Assembly: GCF_900116285.1 (NCBI RefSeq)
Contig: NZ_FPAJ01000004.1
Coordinates: 310,001 to 374,000, forward strand
Reading direction: 5' to 3'
Length of the DNA: 64,000 nucleotides
Source of the DNA: Sulfitobacter marinus
GTDB taxonomy: Bacteria > Pseudomonadota > Alphaproteobacteria > Rhodobacterales > Rhodobacteraceae
Of this stretch, positions 20,817 through 30,209 are shown piece by piece. The notes beneath the pieces were generated by a model. It saw only the letters and a list, made by a program, of their open reading frames with translations. It was not told the origin of the DNA and made no database searches. Position 1 is the stretch's first letter, and every line of letters starts with the position of its first letter. The position numbers and the translations under genes were made by a program.

Positions 20817-21890
20817 TTAGTTCGGGATGTCGCCTGTGATGCCCTCAACGTAGAAGTTCATCCCAGCAAGTGTGCCGTCATCAGCTGTTTCGCCCTCGGC
20901 CAAAAAGTCAGAGCCGTCCTGCTTTTTCAGCGGGCCGGTGAACGGGTGGTAGGAACCGTCGGCAATGGATGCTTTCAGTGCCAATGCTTCGGCTTTCACA
21001 TCTGCAGGTACTGCATCTGTGATTTCGCCGATGCCAACCATGCCAGCGCCGATGCCGTCCCATGTGTCGGTCGACGCCCATGTACCATCCATTACGGCCT
21101 TGGTGCGTGCGACATAGTAAGGTGCCCAGTCATCGATGATCGAAGAGACACGGGGCATAGGTGCATATTGCCCCATGTCCGACGCCTGACCAAAGGTGAT
21201 CACGTTGCCTGCTTCTTGGGCCGCCGCCTGAGGTGCTGTGGAATCGGTGTGTTGCAACACAACATCTGCGCCTTGTTCGATCAGTACGTTTGCCGCATCC
21301 GCTTCTTTTGCGGGGTCGAACCATGTGTAGGCCCAAATGATCTTGAATTCGACGTCGGGGTTAACCTTTTTGGCGTGGATAAAGGCCGAGTTGATGCCGC
21401 GAATAACTTCGGGGATCGGGAAGGACCCGATATAGCCGACGATGTTCGACTTGGTCATCTTGCCCGCGATGTGGCCCTGAATGGCGCGACCTTCGTAAAA
21501 ACGTGCGGAGTATGTAGAAACGTTATCGGCGCGCTTGTAACCGGTTGCGTGTTCAAATTTCACGTTTGGAAATTTGGCCGCAACATTGATTGTTGGGTCC
21601 ATATAACCAAAAGACGTGGTGAAAATCAGATCAGCACCGTCCAGCGCCATCTGCGTCATCACACGCTCGGAATCGGGACCTTCTGCGACGTTTTCAACAT
21701 ATACGGTTTCGACCTTATCGCCAAATTCGGCTTCAACGGCCAAACGGCCTTGGTCGTGCTCGTATGTCCAGCCGCCGTCGCCCACTGGGCCGACGTAGAC
21801 AAAGCCGACTTTGGTCTTGTCATCGGCATAAGCACCGCCGGCAAGACCGATCGCCAGCGCAGCGCTGGCGAGGAGTGTTGATAGTTTCAT
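20817..21890 (-). CDS. BMP-family ABC transporter substrate-binding protein
   Basis: 357-residue periplasmic binding protein of the basic membrane protein (BMP/PnrA) family. It has a signal peptide (ends GGAYA), KVGFVYVGPVGDGGWTYEHD at the mature start, and GYIGSFPIPEVIRGINSAF, both hallmarks of the family. Family members bind nucleosides or purine-related ligands. Here it is the last gene of an operon that starts with xanthine dehydrogenase, so a purine ligand (xanthine, hypoxanthine or similar) is the best inference. The start at 21890 begins the signal peptide. A hairpin lies just upstream in the 56-nt gap. Confidence 0.92.
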   Translation of the reverse strand: MKLSTLLASAALAIGLAGGAYADDKTKVGFVYVGPVGDGGWTYEHDQGRLAVEAEFGDKVETVYVENVAEGPDSERVMTQMALDGADLIFTTSFGYMDPTINVAAKFPNVKFEHATGYKRADNVSTYSARFYEGRAIQGHIAGKMTKSNIVGYIGSFPIPEVIRGINSAFIHAKKVNPDVEFKIIWAYTWFDPAKEADAANVLIEQGADVVLQHTDSTAPQAAAQEAGNVITFGQASDMGQYAPMPRVSSIIDDWAPYYVARTKAVMDGTWASTDTWDGIGAGMVGIGEITDAVPADVKAEALALKASIADGSYHPFTGPLKKQDGSDFLAEGETADDGTLAGMNFYVEGITGDIPN

Positions 21891-21911
21891 AACATATTCC
21901 CCTGAGTATTC

Positions 21912-21928
21912 TGCCCTTTTATAGGGCA
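21912..21928 (-). promoter_or_regulatory. Intercistronic hairpin upstream of BMP gene
   Basis: The dyad TGCCC-TTTTATA-GGGCA lies in the 56-nt gap between permease and binding-protein genes. On the transcript it would form a short stem 22 nt before the BMP start. Such stems often stabilise the mRNA of the abundant binding protein; that role is inferred. Confidence 0.4.
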
Positions 21929-21946
21929 TTTTGAAGTGTGACCCCG

Positions 21947-22867
21947 TTATGACGAGGCATGGAAAGTGCGGCCAAGCGATGCCGGAGCACTGCTTTTATC
22001 CGCGGAAAGAACCACCAGCACAAGGATGGTGATGATATAGGGCGACATTGCCAGATACTCGACCGGAATGGCAACGCCTGCACCTTGCAGATTTAACTGC
22101 AACTGGGTGATTCCGCCAAATAAATAGGCACCCAGCAGCAGACGCCATGGTTTCCAGCTGGCAAACACGACTAAGGCCAGCGCAATCCAGCCCACACCGG
22201 CGGTCATGCCTTCGGTCCATTGGGGGACGCGGATCAGGCTGATATAGGCCCCGCCCAACCCCGCGCAGGCCCCGCCGAACATGATCGCCAAGGTTCTGAT
22301 GCGCACAACCTTATAGCCAAGCGCATGTGCCGCATCATGGCTTTCGCCGACGGCACGCAGGATCAATCCGGCGCGTGTGAATTTCAACATCGCCCATACG
22401 GCGACGACCAAAGCGAACCCAAGATACAGAATAATATCATGCGAGAATAAAATCGGTCCGATAACCGGGATGTCATGCAAGGGGCCAAAGTTCACTTCAG
22501 CTAGACGTGGTGGTTTGATCCCGACATAGCTTTGGCCCAGCAGTGCGGAAAACCCCAGCCCGAACAGCGTCAGCGCCAGCCCCGATGCCACCTGATTGGC
22601 CAGGGTGATCTGGGTCAAAAACGCAAACAACAGGCTTAGCAGGGCACCGCCCAAGGCCGCCGCAGCAAATCCCAGCAGGGGCGACCCGGTTTCCACGGCG
22701 GTGGCAAAACCGCAAATGGCCCCCATGATCATCATGCCCTCGACGCCAAGGTTCAAGACGCCTGATTTCTCAACGACCAGTTCCCCCAAAGCGGCAAAGA
22801 TCAGCGGCGTTGCGGCAATCAGAAAGCCTGCAACGAACAAGACTGGATTGATGGCTGATAGATCCAT
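21947..22867 (-). CDS. ABC transporter permease (nucleoside/purine type, NupQ-like)
   Basis: 306 residues with eight or nine hydrophobic segments of the BPD_transp_2 family. GVLNLGVEGMMIMGAICGF and RAVGESHDAAHALGY (cytoplasmic coupling loop) are typical of permeases working with BMP binding proteins. The start overlaps the stop of the partner permease by 1 nt (TAATG), showing translational coupling. The two permeases would form a heterodimeric inner-membrane channel. Confidence 0.92.
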   Translation of the reverse strand: MDLSAINPVLFVAGFLIAATPLIFAALGELVVEKSGVLNLGVEGMMIMGAICGFATAVETGSPLLGFAAAALGGALLSLLFAFLTQITLANQVASGLALTLFGLGFSALLGQSYVGIKPPRLAEVNFGPLHDIPVIGPILFSHDIILYLGFALVVAVWAMLKFTRAGLILRAVGESHDAAHALGYKVVRIRTLAIMFGGACAGLGGAYISLIRVPQWTEGMTAGVGWIALALVVFASWKPWRLLLGAYLFGGITQLQLNLQGAGVAIPVEYLAMSPYIITILVLVVLSADKSSAPASLGRTFHASS

Positions 22868-23949
22868 TATGCGGCCTCCGCCCGGCCAAGGCGCAGCCGG
22901 TAATTGGTGAAAAGATCAAAGGCGAGCAGGAAAAACAGCAGCATGCCCTGAAACACCTGAATAGCGGCGGCGGGCAAACCCAACTGGCTTTGCGCGATGT
23001 CGCCCCCGATATAGGTCAGGGCCATCAAACCACCGGCCAACAGAATGCCGATAGGGTGCAACCGGCCCAGAAAGGCAACGATGATGGCGGTGAACCCGTA
23101 GCCCACGTTGAAATCAATGGTGATCTGCCCCGAGGGGCCTGCGACCTCGAACATACCGGCAAGGCCCGCAAGCAGACCGGACATGCCCATACAAAACAAA
23201 ACCAGACGCGTCGGATTTACGCCAGAAAATTTGGCGGCACGCGGTGCCTCTCCGGTGACACGAATGGCAAAGCCAAGCCGGTGCCGCGCCAGCAGCATAT
23301 AGGCAAAGATTACAGCAATTAGCGCTGCGACGACACCCCAATGCATCCCTGACCCCGTGATCAACTCAGCATTATGAGCCGAGCCATACTGCTGTAAATT
23401 GCGACTGCCGGGAAACCCGAAGCCTTCGGGGTTCTTCAAAAGCCCAAGCGCCATAGAAGCTAGAAATTGTTCGGCCACATAGACCAACATCAGCGATACC
23501 AAAATCTCGTTGGTGCCGAATTTGACCTTTAACAGCGCGGGGATCATGGCCCAGATCCAACCACCCAATGCACCTGCCAAAATCATCAGCGGAAAGATCA
23601 GGAAACTCTCGGTCGGATAGAATGCCAATCCCGTAGCGGCACCAAAGATTGCCCCCATGATGTACTGGCCCTCTGCGCCAATATTCCAGATGCCTGCCTT
23701 GAACCCTAGGGACAAACCGATGGCGATCAAAACCAAAGGTGCCCCTTTGATCAACAATTGCGGGCGGTAGTAAAAGGCAAAATCGCCGAACAGCGGCTGC
23801 CAGAAAATCGTTTCAATCGACGCCAACGGGTCCTTGCCCAAAGCGGCAAATAAAAGCCCGCCAAACACCATGGTTGCCAACACCGCCAAAACCGGCGCTG
23901 CCCATGAAAACGTCTGGCTTGCCTGGGGTCGCTTTTCCAATCTGATCAC
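22867..23949 (-). CDS. ABC transporter permease (nucleoside/purine type, NupP-like)
   Basis: 360 residues, multiple hydrophobic helices, BPD_transp_2 family. IWNIGAEGQYIMGAIFGA and RVTGEAPRAAKFSGVNP form the family motif and the coupling loop to the ATPase. Partner of the downstream permease (1-nt overlap). The gap to the upstream ATPase gene is 72 nt and holds a palindromic repeat, the only sizeable break in an otherwise overlapping operon. Confidence 0.92.
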   Translation of the reverse strand: MIRLEKRPQASQTFSWAAPVLAVLATMVFGGLLFAALGKDPLASIETIFWQPLFGDFAFYYRPQLLIKGAPLVLIAIGLSLGFKAGIWNIGAEGQYIMGAIFGAATGLAFYPTESFLIFPLMILAGALGGWIWAMIPALLKVKFGTNEILVSLMLVYVAEQFLASMALGLLKNPEGFGFPGSRNLQQYGSAHNAELITGSGMHWGVVAALIAVIFAYMLLARHRLGFAIRVTGEAPRAAKFSGVNPTRLVLFCMGMSGLLAGLAGMFEVAGPSGQITIDFNVGYGFTAIIVAFLGRLHPIGILLAGGLMALTYIGGDIAQSQLGLPAAAIQVFQGMLLFFLLAFDLFTNYRLRLGRAEAA

Positions 23950-23956
23950 TGGACTG

Positions 23957-24013
23957 CCCCTTCTCTGGCTCTTAAATATCCCACAGGGGTATGGGGGTGT
24001 GAAACCCCCATCT
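23957..24013 (-). repeat. Palindromic Roseobacter-type repeat, copy C
   Basis: Contains the hairpin ATGGGGG-TGTGAAA-CCCCCAT (23991-24011). Read on the minus strand it continues into GATATTTAAGAGCCAGAGAA, matching GATATTTTCTAGCCAGAGAA in copy E at 34051. It sits between the ATPase and permease genes of the purine operon. Confidence 0.75.
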
Positions 24014-24021
24014 GCACCAAA

Positions 24022-25542
24022 TTAAACATGCGCGACCTCCATCCCATGGGCACCGCCCATCATCAGCCCGATCTCGTCGACGCTTAGGCCCTGCGCGGGG
24101 CGCGGTTCTGACAACCGACCCTCATTCAGCGCGGCAAACCGGTCAGAGATTTCCATCAACTCGTCCAGATCCTGACTGATCACGATAACAGCGGCACCAT
24201 TGTCAGCCAAATCCAGCAAAGCCTGCCGGATCGATGCGGCGGCTGAGGCGTCAACGCCCCATGTGGGCTGGTTTACGACCAACACCTCGGGGCGTTGCAT
24301 TACCTCGCGACCGATAACGAATTTTTGCAGGTTGCCGCCAGATAGCGAACGCGCAGCGTTGCCGGGACCGGGGGTGCGCACGTCGAATTTTCGAATGATC
24401 CGCTCGGCAAAACGTGTTGCGGCGGGCCAGTTCAGCATACCGCGGCGCTCTAGCTTCTCGCGCACGGCACCGGTGAGCATCGCATTTTCGGTCAGCGTCA
24501 TATCGGGCGCGGCGGCATGGCCCAACCGTTCTTCGGGGGCGGCCAGAACGCCAAGACTGCGCCGCGCGATGGGGCCAAGCTGTCCAATATCGCTGCCCTT
24601 GAAAAGGATCATACCGGGATCAGACAGGTTTTCGCCCGACAGCGCGGCCAGCAATTCGTCTTGGCCGTTGCCCGCGACCCCGCCAATGCCTAATACTTCG
24701 CCAGCGCGCACCTGAACCGATATGTCGCGCAGTGGCATCCCAAAGGCCGATGGCGATTTTGCATTCAAGCCCTGCAAATCCAGCAACACATCCCCCTGTG
24801 TCTTGCCCGTCCGTAGCGGCGTTTTCAGCATACTGCCCACCATCATCTCTGCCATGTCGCGGGCGGATGTCTCTGACGGTGTGCAATGGCCGACGACCTT
24901 GCCCAGTCGTAAAATCGTGGCGCTGTCACACAGGCTGCGGATCTCTTCGAGCTTGTGCGAGATATATAAAATCGCGGTCCCCTCGGCGCTAAGCTTGCGC
25001 AGGGTCTTGAACAGGATTTCGACCTCTTGCGGGGTCAGAACCGATGTGGGTTCATCCATGACCAACAGCTTGGGGTCTTGCAAAAGGCAGCGGATAATCT
25101 CCACCCGCTGGCGTTCACCTGCAGAAAGATCACCGACAATACGGTCGGGGGACAACGGTAGGCCATAGGCTTCGGACACGTCGCGAATTTGCTTGCTCAG
25201 GGTTCCCAGTTTGGGCGCGTCTTCCATCCCCAGTGCGATGTTTTCCGCAACACTAAGCGCATCAAAAAGCGAAAAATGTTGGAACACCATCCCCACACCA
25301 GCGGCCCTTGCCGCGCGAGGTTCATTGGGATGGAAAGCGGCACCATGCATCTGCATCGTGCCGCTGTCCGGCTTGACCAGACCATAGATCATTTTGACCA
25401 GCGTAGATTTTCCTGCCCCGTTTTCCCCCAACAGCGCGTGAACTTCGCCGGGGGTGATTGTTAGCGACACATCGTCGTTGGCCACGACGCCCGGATAGGC
25501 CTTGGTCAGCCCAGACAGCGTAAGAAGGGGGGGAGTCGTCAT
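24022..25542 (-). CDS. Double ABC ATPase of the purine/nucleoside transporter (NupO-like)
   Basis: 506 residues with two ABC domains. Domain one has Walker A GENGAGKST, signature LSAGERQRVEI and Walker B LLVMDEPTS. Domain two has a degenerate Walker A (GVAGNGQDEL), signature LSGGNLQKFVIGRE and VLVVNQPTWGVD, where the usual Walker B Glu is Gln. This asymmetry is normal for sugar/nucleoside-type ATPases. It powers import with the two permeases. It overlaps xdhC by 4 nt, tying uptake directly to purine oxidation. Confidence 0.93.
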   Translation of the reverse strand: MTTPPLLTLSGLTKAYPGVVANDDVSLTITPGEVHALLGENGAGKSTLVKMIYGLVKPDSGTMQMHGAAFHPNEPRAARAAGVGMVFQHFSLFDALSVAENIALGMEDAPKLGTLSKQIRDVSEAYGLPLSPDRIVGDLSAGERQRVEIIRCLLQDPKLLVMDEPTSVLTPQEVEILFKTLRKLSAEGTAILYISHKLEEIRSLCDSATILRLGKVVGHCTPSETSARDMAEMMVGSMLKTPLRTGKTQGDVLLDLQGLNAKSPSAFGMPLRDISVQVRAGEVLGIGGVAGNGQDELLAALSGENLSDPGMILFKGSDIGQLGPIARRSLGVLAAPEERLGHAAAPDMTLTENAMLTGAVREKLERRGMLNWPAATRFAERIIRKFDVRTPGPGNAARSLSGGNLQKFVIGREVMQRPEVLVVNQPTWGVDASAAASIRQALLDLADNGAAVIVISQDLDELMEISDRFAALNEGRLSEPRPAQGLSVDEIGLMMGGAHGMEVAHV

Positions 25543-26303
25543 AGAAGTTCCTTGGTTTTCACTTGGTCAACAAGCCTGCTCACGCACCCATGTGCAATAG
25601 CGTCGGGGGTTTTGCCAAGGGATTTATCACCGATGGGGCAGATGATGGGCGTAGGATCAAGGCCGGCCGCACGCAGCCTTTTGCGAAAACGTGCCCATTT
25701 GGTGTCTGAACCGATAAGGCCTATGCTGGCGGCGGAGCGATCCAATAACGCCGCGCACAGCGCCAGATCGATGTCATGGGAATAGGTGAAAATCAGGTGA
25801 TGGGCAGAGCGCGGGGAATGTTGCACCACGCGCGGCATATCGGCGGCGGGAAGCACGGTTATGTCAGGGGAAATATCAGCGGGAAAGCGGTCAAAACCGG
25901 TATCGACCCACGTGATATTAAACGCGCCTTTCGGACTGTTGCGCACAACCGCACGTCCGACATGGCCCGCCCCCCACAGCCACAGATCAAGCGGCGCGTG
26001 GTCTGAAATATTCAACTTGGGCGGCATCATGATCGGATCGGTCTGGCGTTGGCGGTCGGTGAAATTCAACGTGACAGACCCGCCGCAGCATTGCCCAAGG
26101 TTCGGGCCCAAAGGGACCTTGAGCGTTTTCGCCTTGCATCCCTGAGCAAGCATTTCACGGGCCGTTAAAGTGGCTTGATGTTCCAAAGCCCCGCCGCCGA
26201 TGGTGCCTGCGATGTCGTTCGCTGTCACTTTCATCGCGGTGCCCGCATCGCGCGGGGTCGAGCCGCGCGTCGCGGTGATCTCAATGTATATTGCGTCACT
26301 CAT
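25539..26303 (-). CDS. xdhC: Xanthine dehydrogenase accessory protein XdhC
   Basis: 254 residues. XdhC proteins bind molybdenum cofactor, promote its sulfuration and insert it into XdhB. Motifs seen: RGSTPRDAGTAMKV near the N-terminus, LGQCCGGSVTL in the middle, and a Rossmann-like LWLWGAGHVGRAVV. Coupled to xdhB upstream and to the ABC ATPase downstream by 4-nt overlaps. Confidence 0.92.
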   Translation of the reverse strand: MSDAIYIEITATRGSTPRDAGTAMKVTANDIAGTIGGGALEHQATLTAREMLAQGCKAKTLKVPLGPNLGQCCGGSVTLNFTDRQRQTDPIMMPPKLNISDHAPLDLWLWGAGHVGRAVVRNSPKGAFNITWVDTGFDRFPADISPDITVLPAADMPRVVQHSPRSAHHLIFTYSHDIDLALCAALLDRSAASIGLIGSDTKWARFRKRLRAAGLDPTPIICPIGDKSLGKTPDAIAHGCVSRLVDQVKTKELL

Positions 26304-28585
26304 GCGCGGGCCTTGAGGCTCGCATCCAGCACTGCTTCAGCGGTCGCCGGTGCTTGCAAATCCGCGTAGGTCGCCCCGCAAGCACGCACCGCATCCGAGA
26401 GCGCCATAAACGCCGATATGCCCAGCATCAGGGGCGGCTCGCCGACGGCTTTGGACCGGTAAACCGTCTGCGCCGGGTTCGGCTGATCCCAAAGTGCGAC
26501 GTTAAAGATGTCGGGCCGGTCCGAAATGGCGGGTATTTTATAGGTCGACGGTGCGTGCGTCTTAAGAGCGCCCTGATCATCCCACACCAGTTCTTCGGTG
26601 GTCAGCCAGCCCGCCCCTTGGACGTACCCGCCTTCGATCTGACCGATATCAAGCGCGGGGTTCAGGGATGCGCCTGCGTCATGCAAGATATCCGCCCGTA
26701 AGATGCGGTTTTCACCGGTCAACGTGTCAATCACCACCTCGGTCACGGCGGCCCCATAGGCAAAGTAAAAGAACGGGCTGCCGCGCCCCGTGATGCGATC
26801 CCATTCGATGTCTGGCGTTTTGTAAAACCCGGTTGAGGAGAGCGAGACACGCGCGAGATAGGCTGACATGACGGCCTCGGCAAAGGTGATTTTTTCGCTA
26901 CCCACCGTCACCATGCCACCCGCAAATGTAACCGCTTCAGGTGCTACGCCGTGCACTTGTGCCAGATGCGCCGTGATCCGGTCGCGGATCGTATCGCACG
27001 CGGCTTGTACAGCCATCCCGTTCAGATCAGTGCCGGAGGACGCAGCAGTGGCAGAGGTGTTGGGCACCTTGCCAGTATCCGTCGCCGTGATCTTGACCGC
27101 GCTGACATTGACGCCAAAGCGGCAGGCTGCGACTTGGGCGATTTTTTGAAACAATCCTTGGCCCATTTCGGTGCCGCCATGGTTCAGGTGGATCGAGCCG
27201 TCGTTATAGACATGCACCAATGCGCCAGCCTGATTGAGATGGGTCAGGGTAAACGAGATGCCGAATTTCACCGGCGTCAGCGCGATGCCACGTTTCAAAA
27301 TGGGCTGGCTGGCATTCCACGCCTCAATTGCCGCACGGCGCGCGGCGTAATCGGACGAGGCGACGAGCCGGTCGGTCAGGGCGTTGATGATCCCGTCTTT
27401 TACAGGCTGGTGGTAGGGCGTGGTTTGTACCTGATCGCTTGGCGCGTCAGCATAATAATTTGCGCGCCGCACTGCCAGCGGGTCGGCATCCAGATGATGG
27501 GCGATGTGATCCATCACGCGTTCAATACCAACGATCCCTTGTGGGCCGCCGAAACCCCGAAAGGCAGTCGCGCTTTGCGTGTTGGTGCGTAAACGGTGCG
27601 AGGTGATGCGAATGTGATCCAGATGATAGGCGTTATCCGCATGCAGCATCGCGCGGTCCGCCACCGGCAGCGATAAATCCATGCCCCAGCCGCAGCGGGT
27701 GAAATGGGTGAAATCCAGCGCGGTGATCTTGCCCTTGGCATCGAAACCGACGGTATAATCAATCCGGAAATCGTGGCGTTTGCCGGTGATGATCATATCG
27801 TCGTCGCGGTCATAGCGCATTTTGCAGGGCTGCCCGGTTTTGGAGGCCGCAACCGCACAGGCGATGGCCAGCGCGTTGCCCTGACTTTCCTTGCCGCCAA
27901 ACCCGCCGCCCATGCGCCGTGTCTCTACGCGGATCGCATGCATGTGCACGCCAAGGGCTTCGGCGACTTTGTGTTGGATTTCGGTCGGGTGCTGGGTCGA
28001 GGAATGGACGACCATGTCGCCATTGTCTTGGGGCAGGGCAAGGGCGGCTTGCCCTTCGAGGTAGAAATGCTCTTGCCCGCCGATGTTGATAGACCCCGAA
28101 AGGGTTTGATGCGCTTGTTGCAAGGCTGCGGCGGCATCGCCTTTTTGGTAAATGCGCGGGCCGTCCTCGAACCTGCTGTCTGCGTTGAGCGCCTGTTCGA
28201 TGGTCAAGATGGGATCGGTTTTCTCAATCTCGATCTGCCCGAGGCGGGCTGCATGGCGGGCGGCCAGATGGCTGGTGGCAACCACCATGAACAAGGGCTG
28301 ACCCGCATAATGCACGGCATCCGTAGCTAGCAAAGGTTCATCATGGTTCGACGGGGACACATCGTTGGCAAAAGCCAGATCATCCGCCGTATACACCGCA
28401 ACTACACCCGGTGCGGTGCGCACGGCGCTTAGATCCATCGACATCAAACGGCCAGCGGCGGGTTTGCTGACACCAAAGGCAATGTGGAGCGTATTTGCGG
28501 GCGTTGGGATGTCATCCACGTAACGCGCCGCACCCGTCACATGGAGTTTCGCCGCATCATGGGGCAGGGGCTTGGCGACGCTCAT
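26300..28585 (-). CDS. xdhB: Xanthine dehydrogenase molybdenum-binding subunit XdhB
   Basis: 761 residues, large subunit of the two-subunit bacterial xanthine dehydrogenase, which hydroxylates hypoxanthine and xanthine to urate. [14 protein letters not shown] and a second Moco contact region are present. The catalytic Glu lies in the C-terminal [14 protein letters not shown]. Full length. Overlaps xdhA and xdhC by 4 nt each, as expected for subunits made in fixed ratio. Confidence 0.95.
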   Translation of the reverse strand: MSVAKPLPHDAAKLHVTGAARYVDDIPTPANTLHIAFGVSKPAAGRLMSMDLSAVRTAPGVVAVYTADDLAFANDVSPSNHDEPLLATDAVHYAGQPLFMVVATSHLAARHAARLGQIEIEKTDPILTIEQALNADSRFEDGPRIYQKGDAAAALQQAHQTLSGSINIGGQEHFYLEGQAALALPQDNGDMVVHSSTQHPTEIQHKVAEALGVHMHAIRVETRRMGGGFGGKESQGNALAIACAVAASKTGQPCKMRYDRDDDMIITGKRHDFRIDYTVGFDAKGKITALDFTHFTRCGWGMDLSLPVADRAMLHADNAYHLDHIRITSHRLRTNTQSATAFRGFGGPQGIVGIERVMDHIAHHLDADPLAVRRANYYADAPSDQVQTTPYHQPVKDGIINALTDRLVASSDYAARRAAIEAWNASQPILKRGIALTPVKFGISFTLTHLNQAGALVHVYNDGSIHLNHGGTEMGQGLFQKIAQVAACRFGVNVSAVKITATDTGKVPNTSATAASSGTDLNGMAVQAACDTIRDRITAHLAQVHGVAPEAVTFAGGMVTVGSEKITFAEAVMSAYLARVSLSSTGFYKTPDIEWDRITGRGSPFFYFAYGAAVTEVVIDTLTGENRILRADILHDAGASLNPALDIGQIEGGYVQGAGWLTTEELVWDDQGALKTHAPSTYKIPAISDRPDIFNVALWDQPNPAQTVYRSKAVGEPPLMLGISAFMALSDAVRACGATYADLQAPATAEAVLDASLKARA

Positions 28586-29988
28586 GCGGACACCGCCTGC
28601 ACGTCTGTGTCGACGCCTTGTATGTCAAAGAAATAGCGCAGCACCATATTTTGTGCGGTTTGCAAACGATAGCTGGCAGAGGCGCGCATGTCCGAGAGCG
28701 GCTGGAAATCTTCCGCGATTTTTTGCATCGCTGTTCGGAAGGTCCTTTCGGTGAAAGGCTGGTTTACCAGCGCCGCTTCGGTCTGGGCCGCCCGTTTCGG
28801 GGTGCCTGCCATACCGCCAAAGGCGATACGTGCATCTGTGATGTTGTCATCCTCGCGGGTTAGATTAATGCAGCCACACACGGCCGAGATATCCTGATCA
28901 AAGCGTTTACTAAGCTTGTAGCAACGCAGCGTGTCGGCTTGCTTGGGGATCGTGATCGCCTCGACAAATTCGCCAGGTGCGCGGTCTTGCTTGCCGTAGT
29001 CGATAAAGAATTCTTCGAGCGGGAGGCTGCGGCGGCTGTTGCCTTGGCGCAGATGCAAGGTAGCCCCCATTGCGATCAAGGCGGGCGGGCCGTCCCCAAT
29101 GGGGGACCCGTTTGCGATATTGCCGCCGATGGTCGCAGCGTTACGCACTTGGGTTGACCCATATCGACGCAGCATTGTGGCGAGGCTGGGATGATGCGGG
29201 GCGAAGTGGGATTCAATTTCCGTGACTGTGGTCATCGCCCCGATGTGCCAGTGATCGCCCGCGTCAGTGATACCGCGCAGATCGGTGAGCTGGTTCAGAA
29301 ATGCTGTGGCTCCCAGATCGCGAAATTGTTTGGTGACCCAAAGGCCAACATCAGTGGCCCCCGCGATCAGTGTCGCATCGGGGTGGGCGGCGTACCAGCG
29401 GGCCAGTTCATCCGTTGTGGTGGGTTGGATATGTTGAGGGGGCTGTCTGCCCCCATCCGGCTGCGCCGGCCCCCCCGAGGATTTTTGTCCATTTGGAAGT
29501 TGAAGGGTTTTGAGGTGTCGGGGCACGGGGTGGTTTTCGGCAGCTTCTGCTGCGCGGATGATCGGGGCGTAGCCGGTGCAACGGCAGAGATTGCCAGCCA
29601 GTTGCGTGTCGTGGTCAGTGGCCCCGTTCAGGTGGGCGGTGGCCATCGTGACAGCAAAGCCAGGGGTGCAAAATCCGCATTGGCTGCCGTGGTGGTCGAT
29701 CATCGTTTGCTGGACGGGATGCAGCGTGCCGTCGGGCGCGCTGAGGCCTTCGACGGTGGTAACGGACTTGCCGTTGATCTGAGGCAGGAACAGGATGCAT
29801 CCGTTCAGAGCGCGGTGACCAGCATCGTCGCGGATCATTACGCTGCAGGCACCGCAATCGCCTTCGTTGCACCCTTCTTTGGTGCCGGTCAGATGTTTGG
29901 TTTCGCGCAGCCAGTCAAGCAGGGTTGTTGTCGGAGAAATGCCGGTCAGCGACACGACTTCCCCGTTGAGGAGAAAAGTGATGTCCAT
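28582..29988 (-). CDS. xdhA: Xanthine dehydrogenase small subunit XdhA (2Fe-2S / FAD)
   Basis: 468 residues. Two [2Fe-2S] clusters are indicated by C40, C45, C48, C63 (plant-ferredoxin type) and C104, C107, C135, C137. The FAD domain follows, with [15 protein letters not shown] and [14 protein letters not shown]. Between them, residues about 163-187 ([17 protein letters not shown] and on) are the in-frame translation of a palindromic repeat (29431-29515), lengthening the linker. The ATG at 29988 opens with the family-like [10 protein letters not shown]; an upstream open extension to 30222 lacks homology. First gene of the operon, divergent from dnaE. Confidence 0.94.
   Translation of the reverse strand: MDITFLLNGEVVSLTGISPTTTLLDWLRETKHLTGTKEGCNEGDCGACSVMIRDDAGHRALNGCILFLPQINGKSVTTVEGLSAPDGTLHPVQQTMIDHHGSQCGFCTPGFAVTMATAHLNGATDHDTQLAGNLCRCTGYAPIIRAAEAAENHPVPRHLKTLQLPNGQKSSGGPAQPDGGRQPPQHIQPTTTDELARWYAAHPDATLIAGATDVGLWVTKQFRDLGATAFLNQLTDLRGITDAGDHWHIGAMTTVTEIESHFAPHHPSLATMLRRYGSTQVRNAATIGGNIANGSPIGDGPPALIAMGATLHLRQGNSRRSLPLEEFFIDYGKQDRAPGEFVEAITIPKQADTLRCYKLSKRFDQDISAVCGCINLTREDDNITDARIAFGGMAGTPKRAAQTEAALVNQPFTERTFRTAMQKIAEDFQPLSDMRASASYRLQTAQNMVLRYFFDIQGVDTDVQAVSA
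29431..29515. repeat. Palindromic repeat inserted in frame within xdhA, copy D
   Basis: Two nested hairpins, GGGGG-CTGTCTG-CCCCC (29438-29454) and CCGG-CTGCG-CCGG (29457-29469), precede CCCCCCGAGGATTTTTGTCC and ATTTGGAAG. The layout matches the intergenic copy E (GGGGG..TGTCTGCCCCC..CCCCCGAGGATATTT). It is read as about 25 extra residues in the interdomain linker of XdhA without breaking the frame. Confidence 0.8.
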
Positions 29989-30209
29989 AGGTTCGTTCCG
30001 CCGCGGTACCGGAGCCCAAGATATGCGCGGGGTTCGATGCGACGTAGAACGCGGCGCGGGCAAATGCTGATCGAAGCTATGCGCTGGGGCTGGGCATTGG
30101 CAAGGGTTTTCCGGTTTCCGGCCGGCTTTTGACCGGGGCATGCCGAAATTATGGGCATGACGTGACAGCGGGTATGGCGGCTTGGGGGTTGGTCGCTTAA
30201 GCTTGGGAA

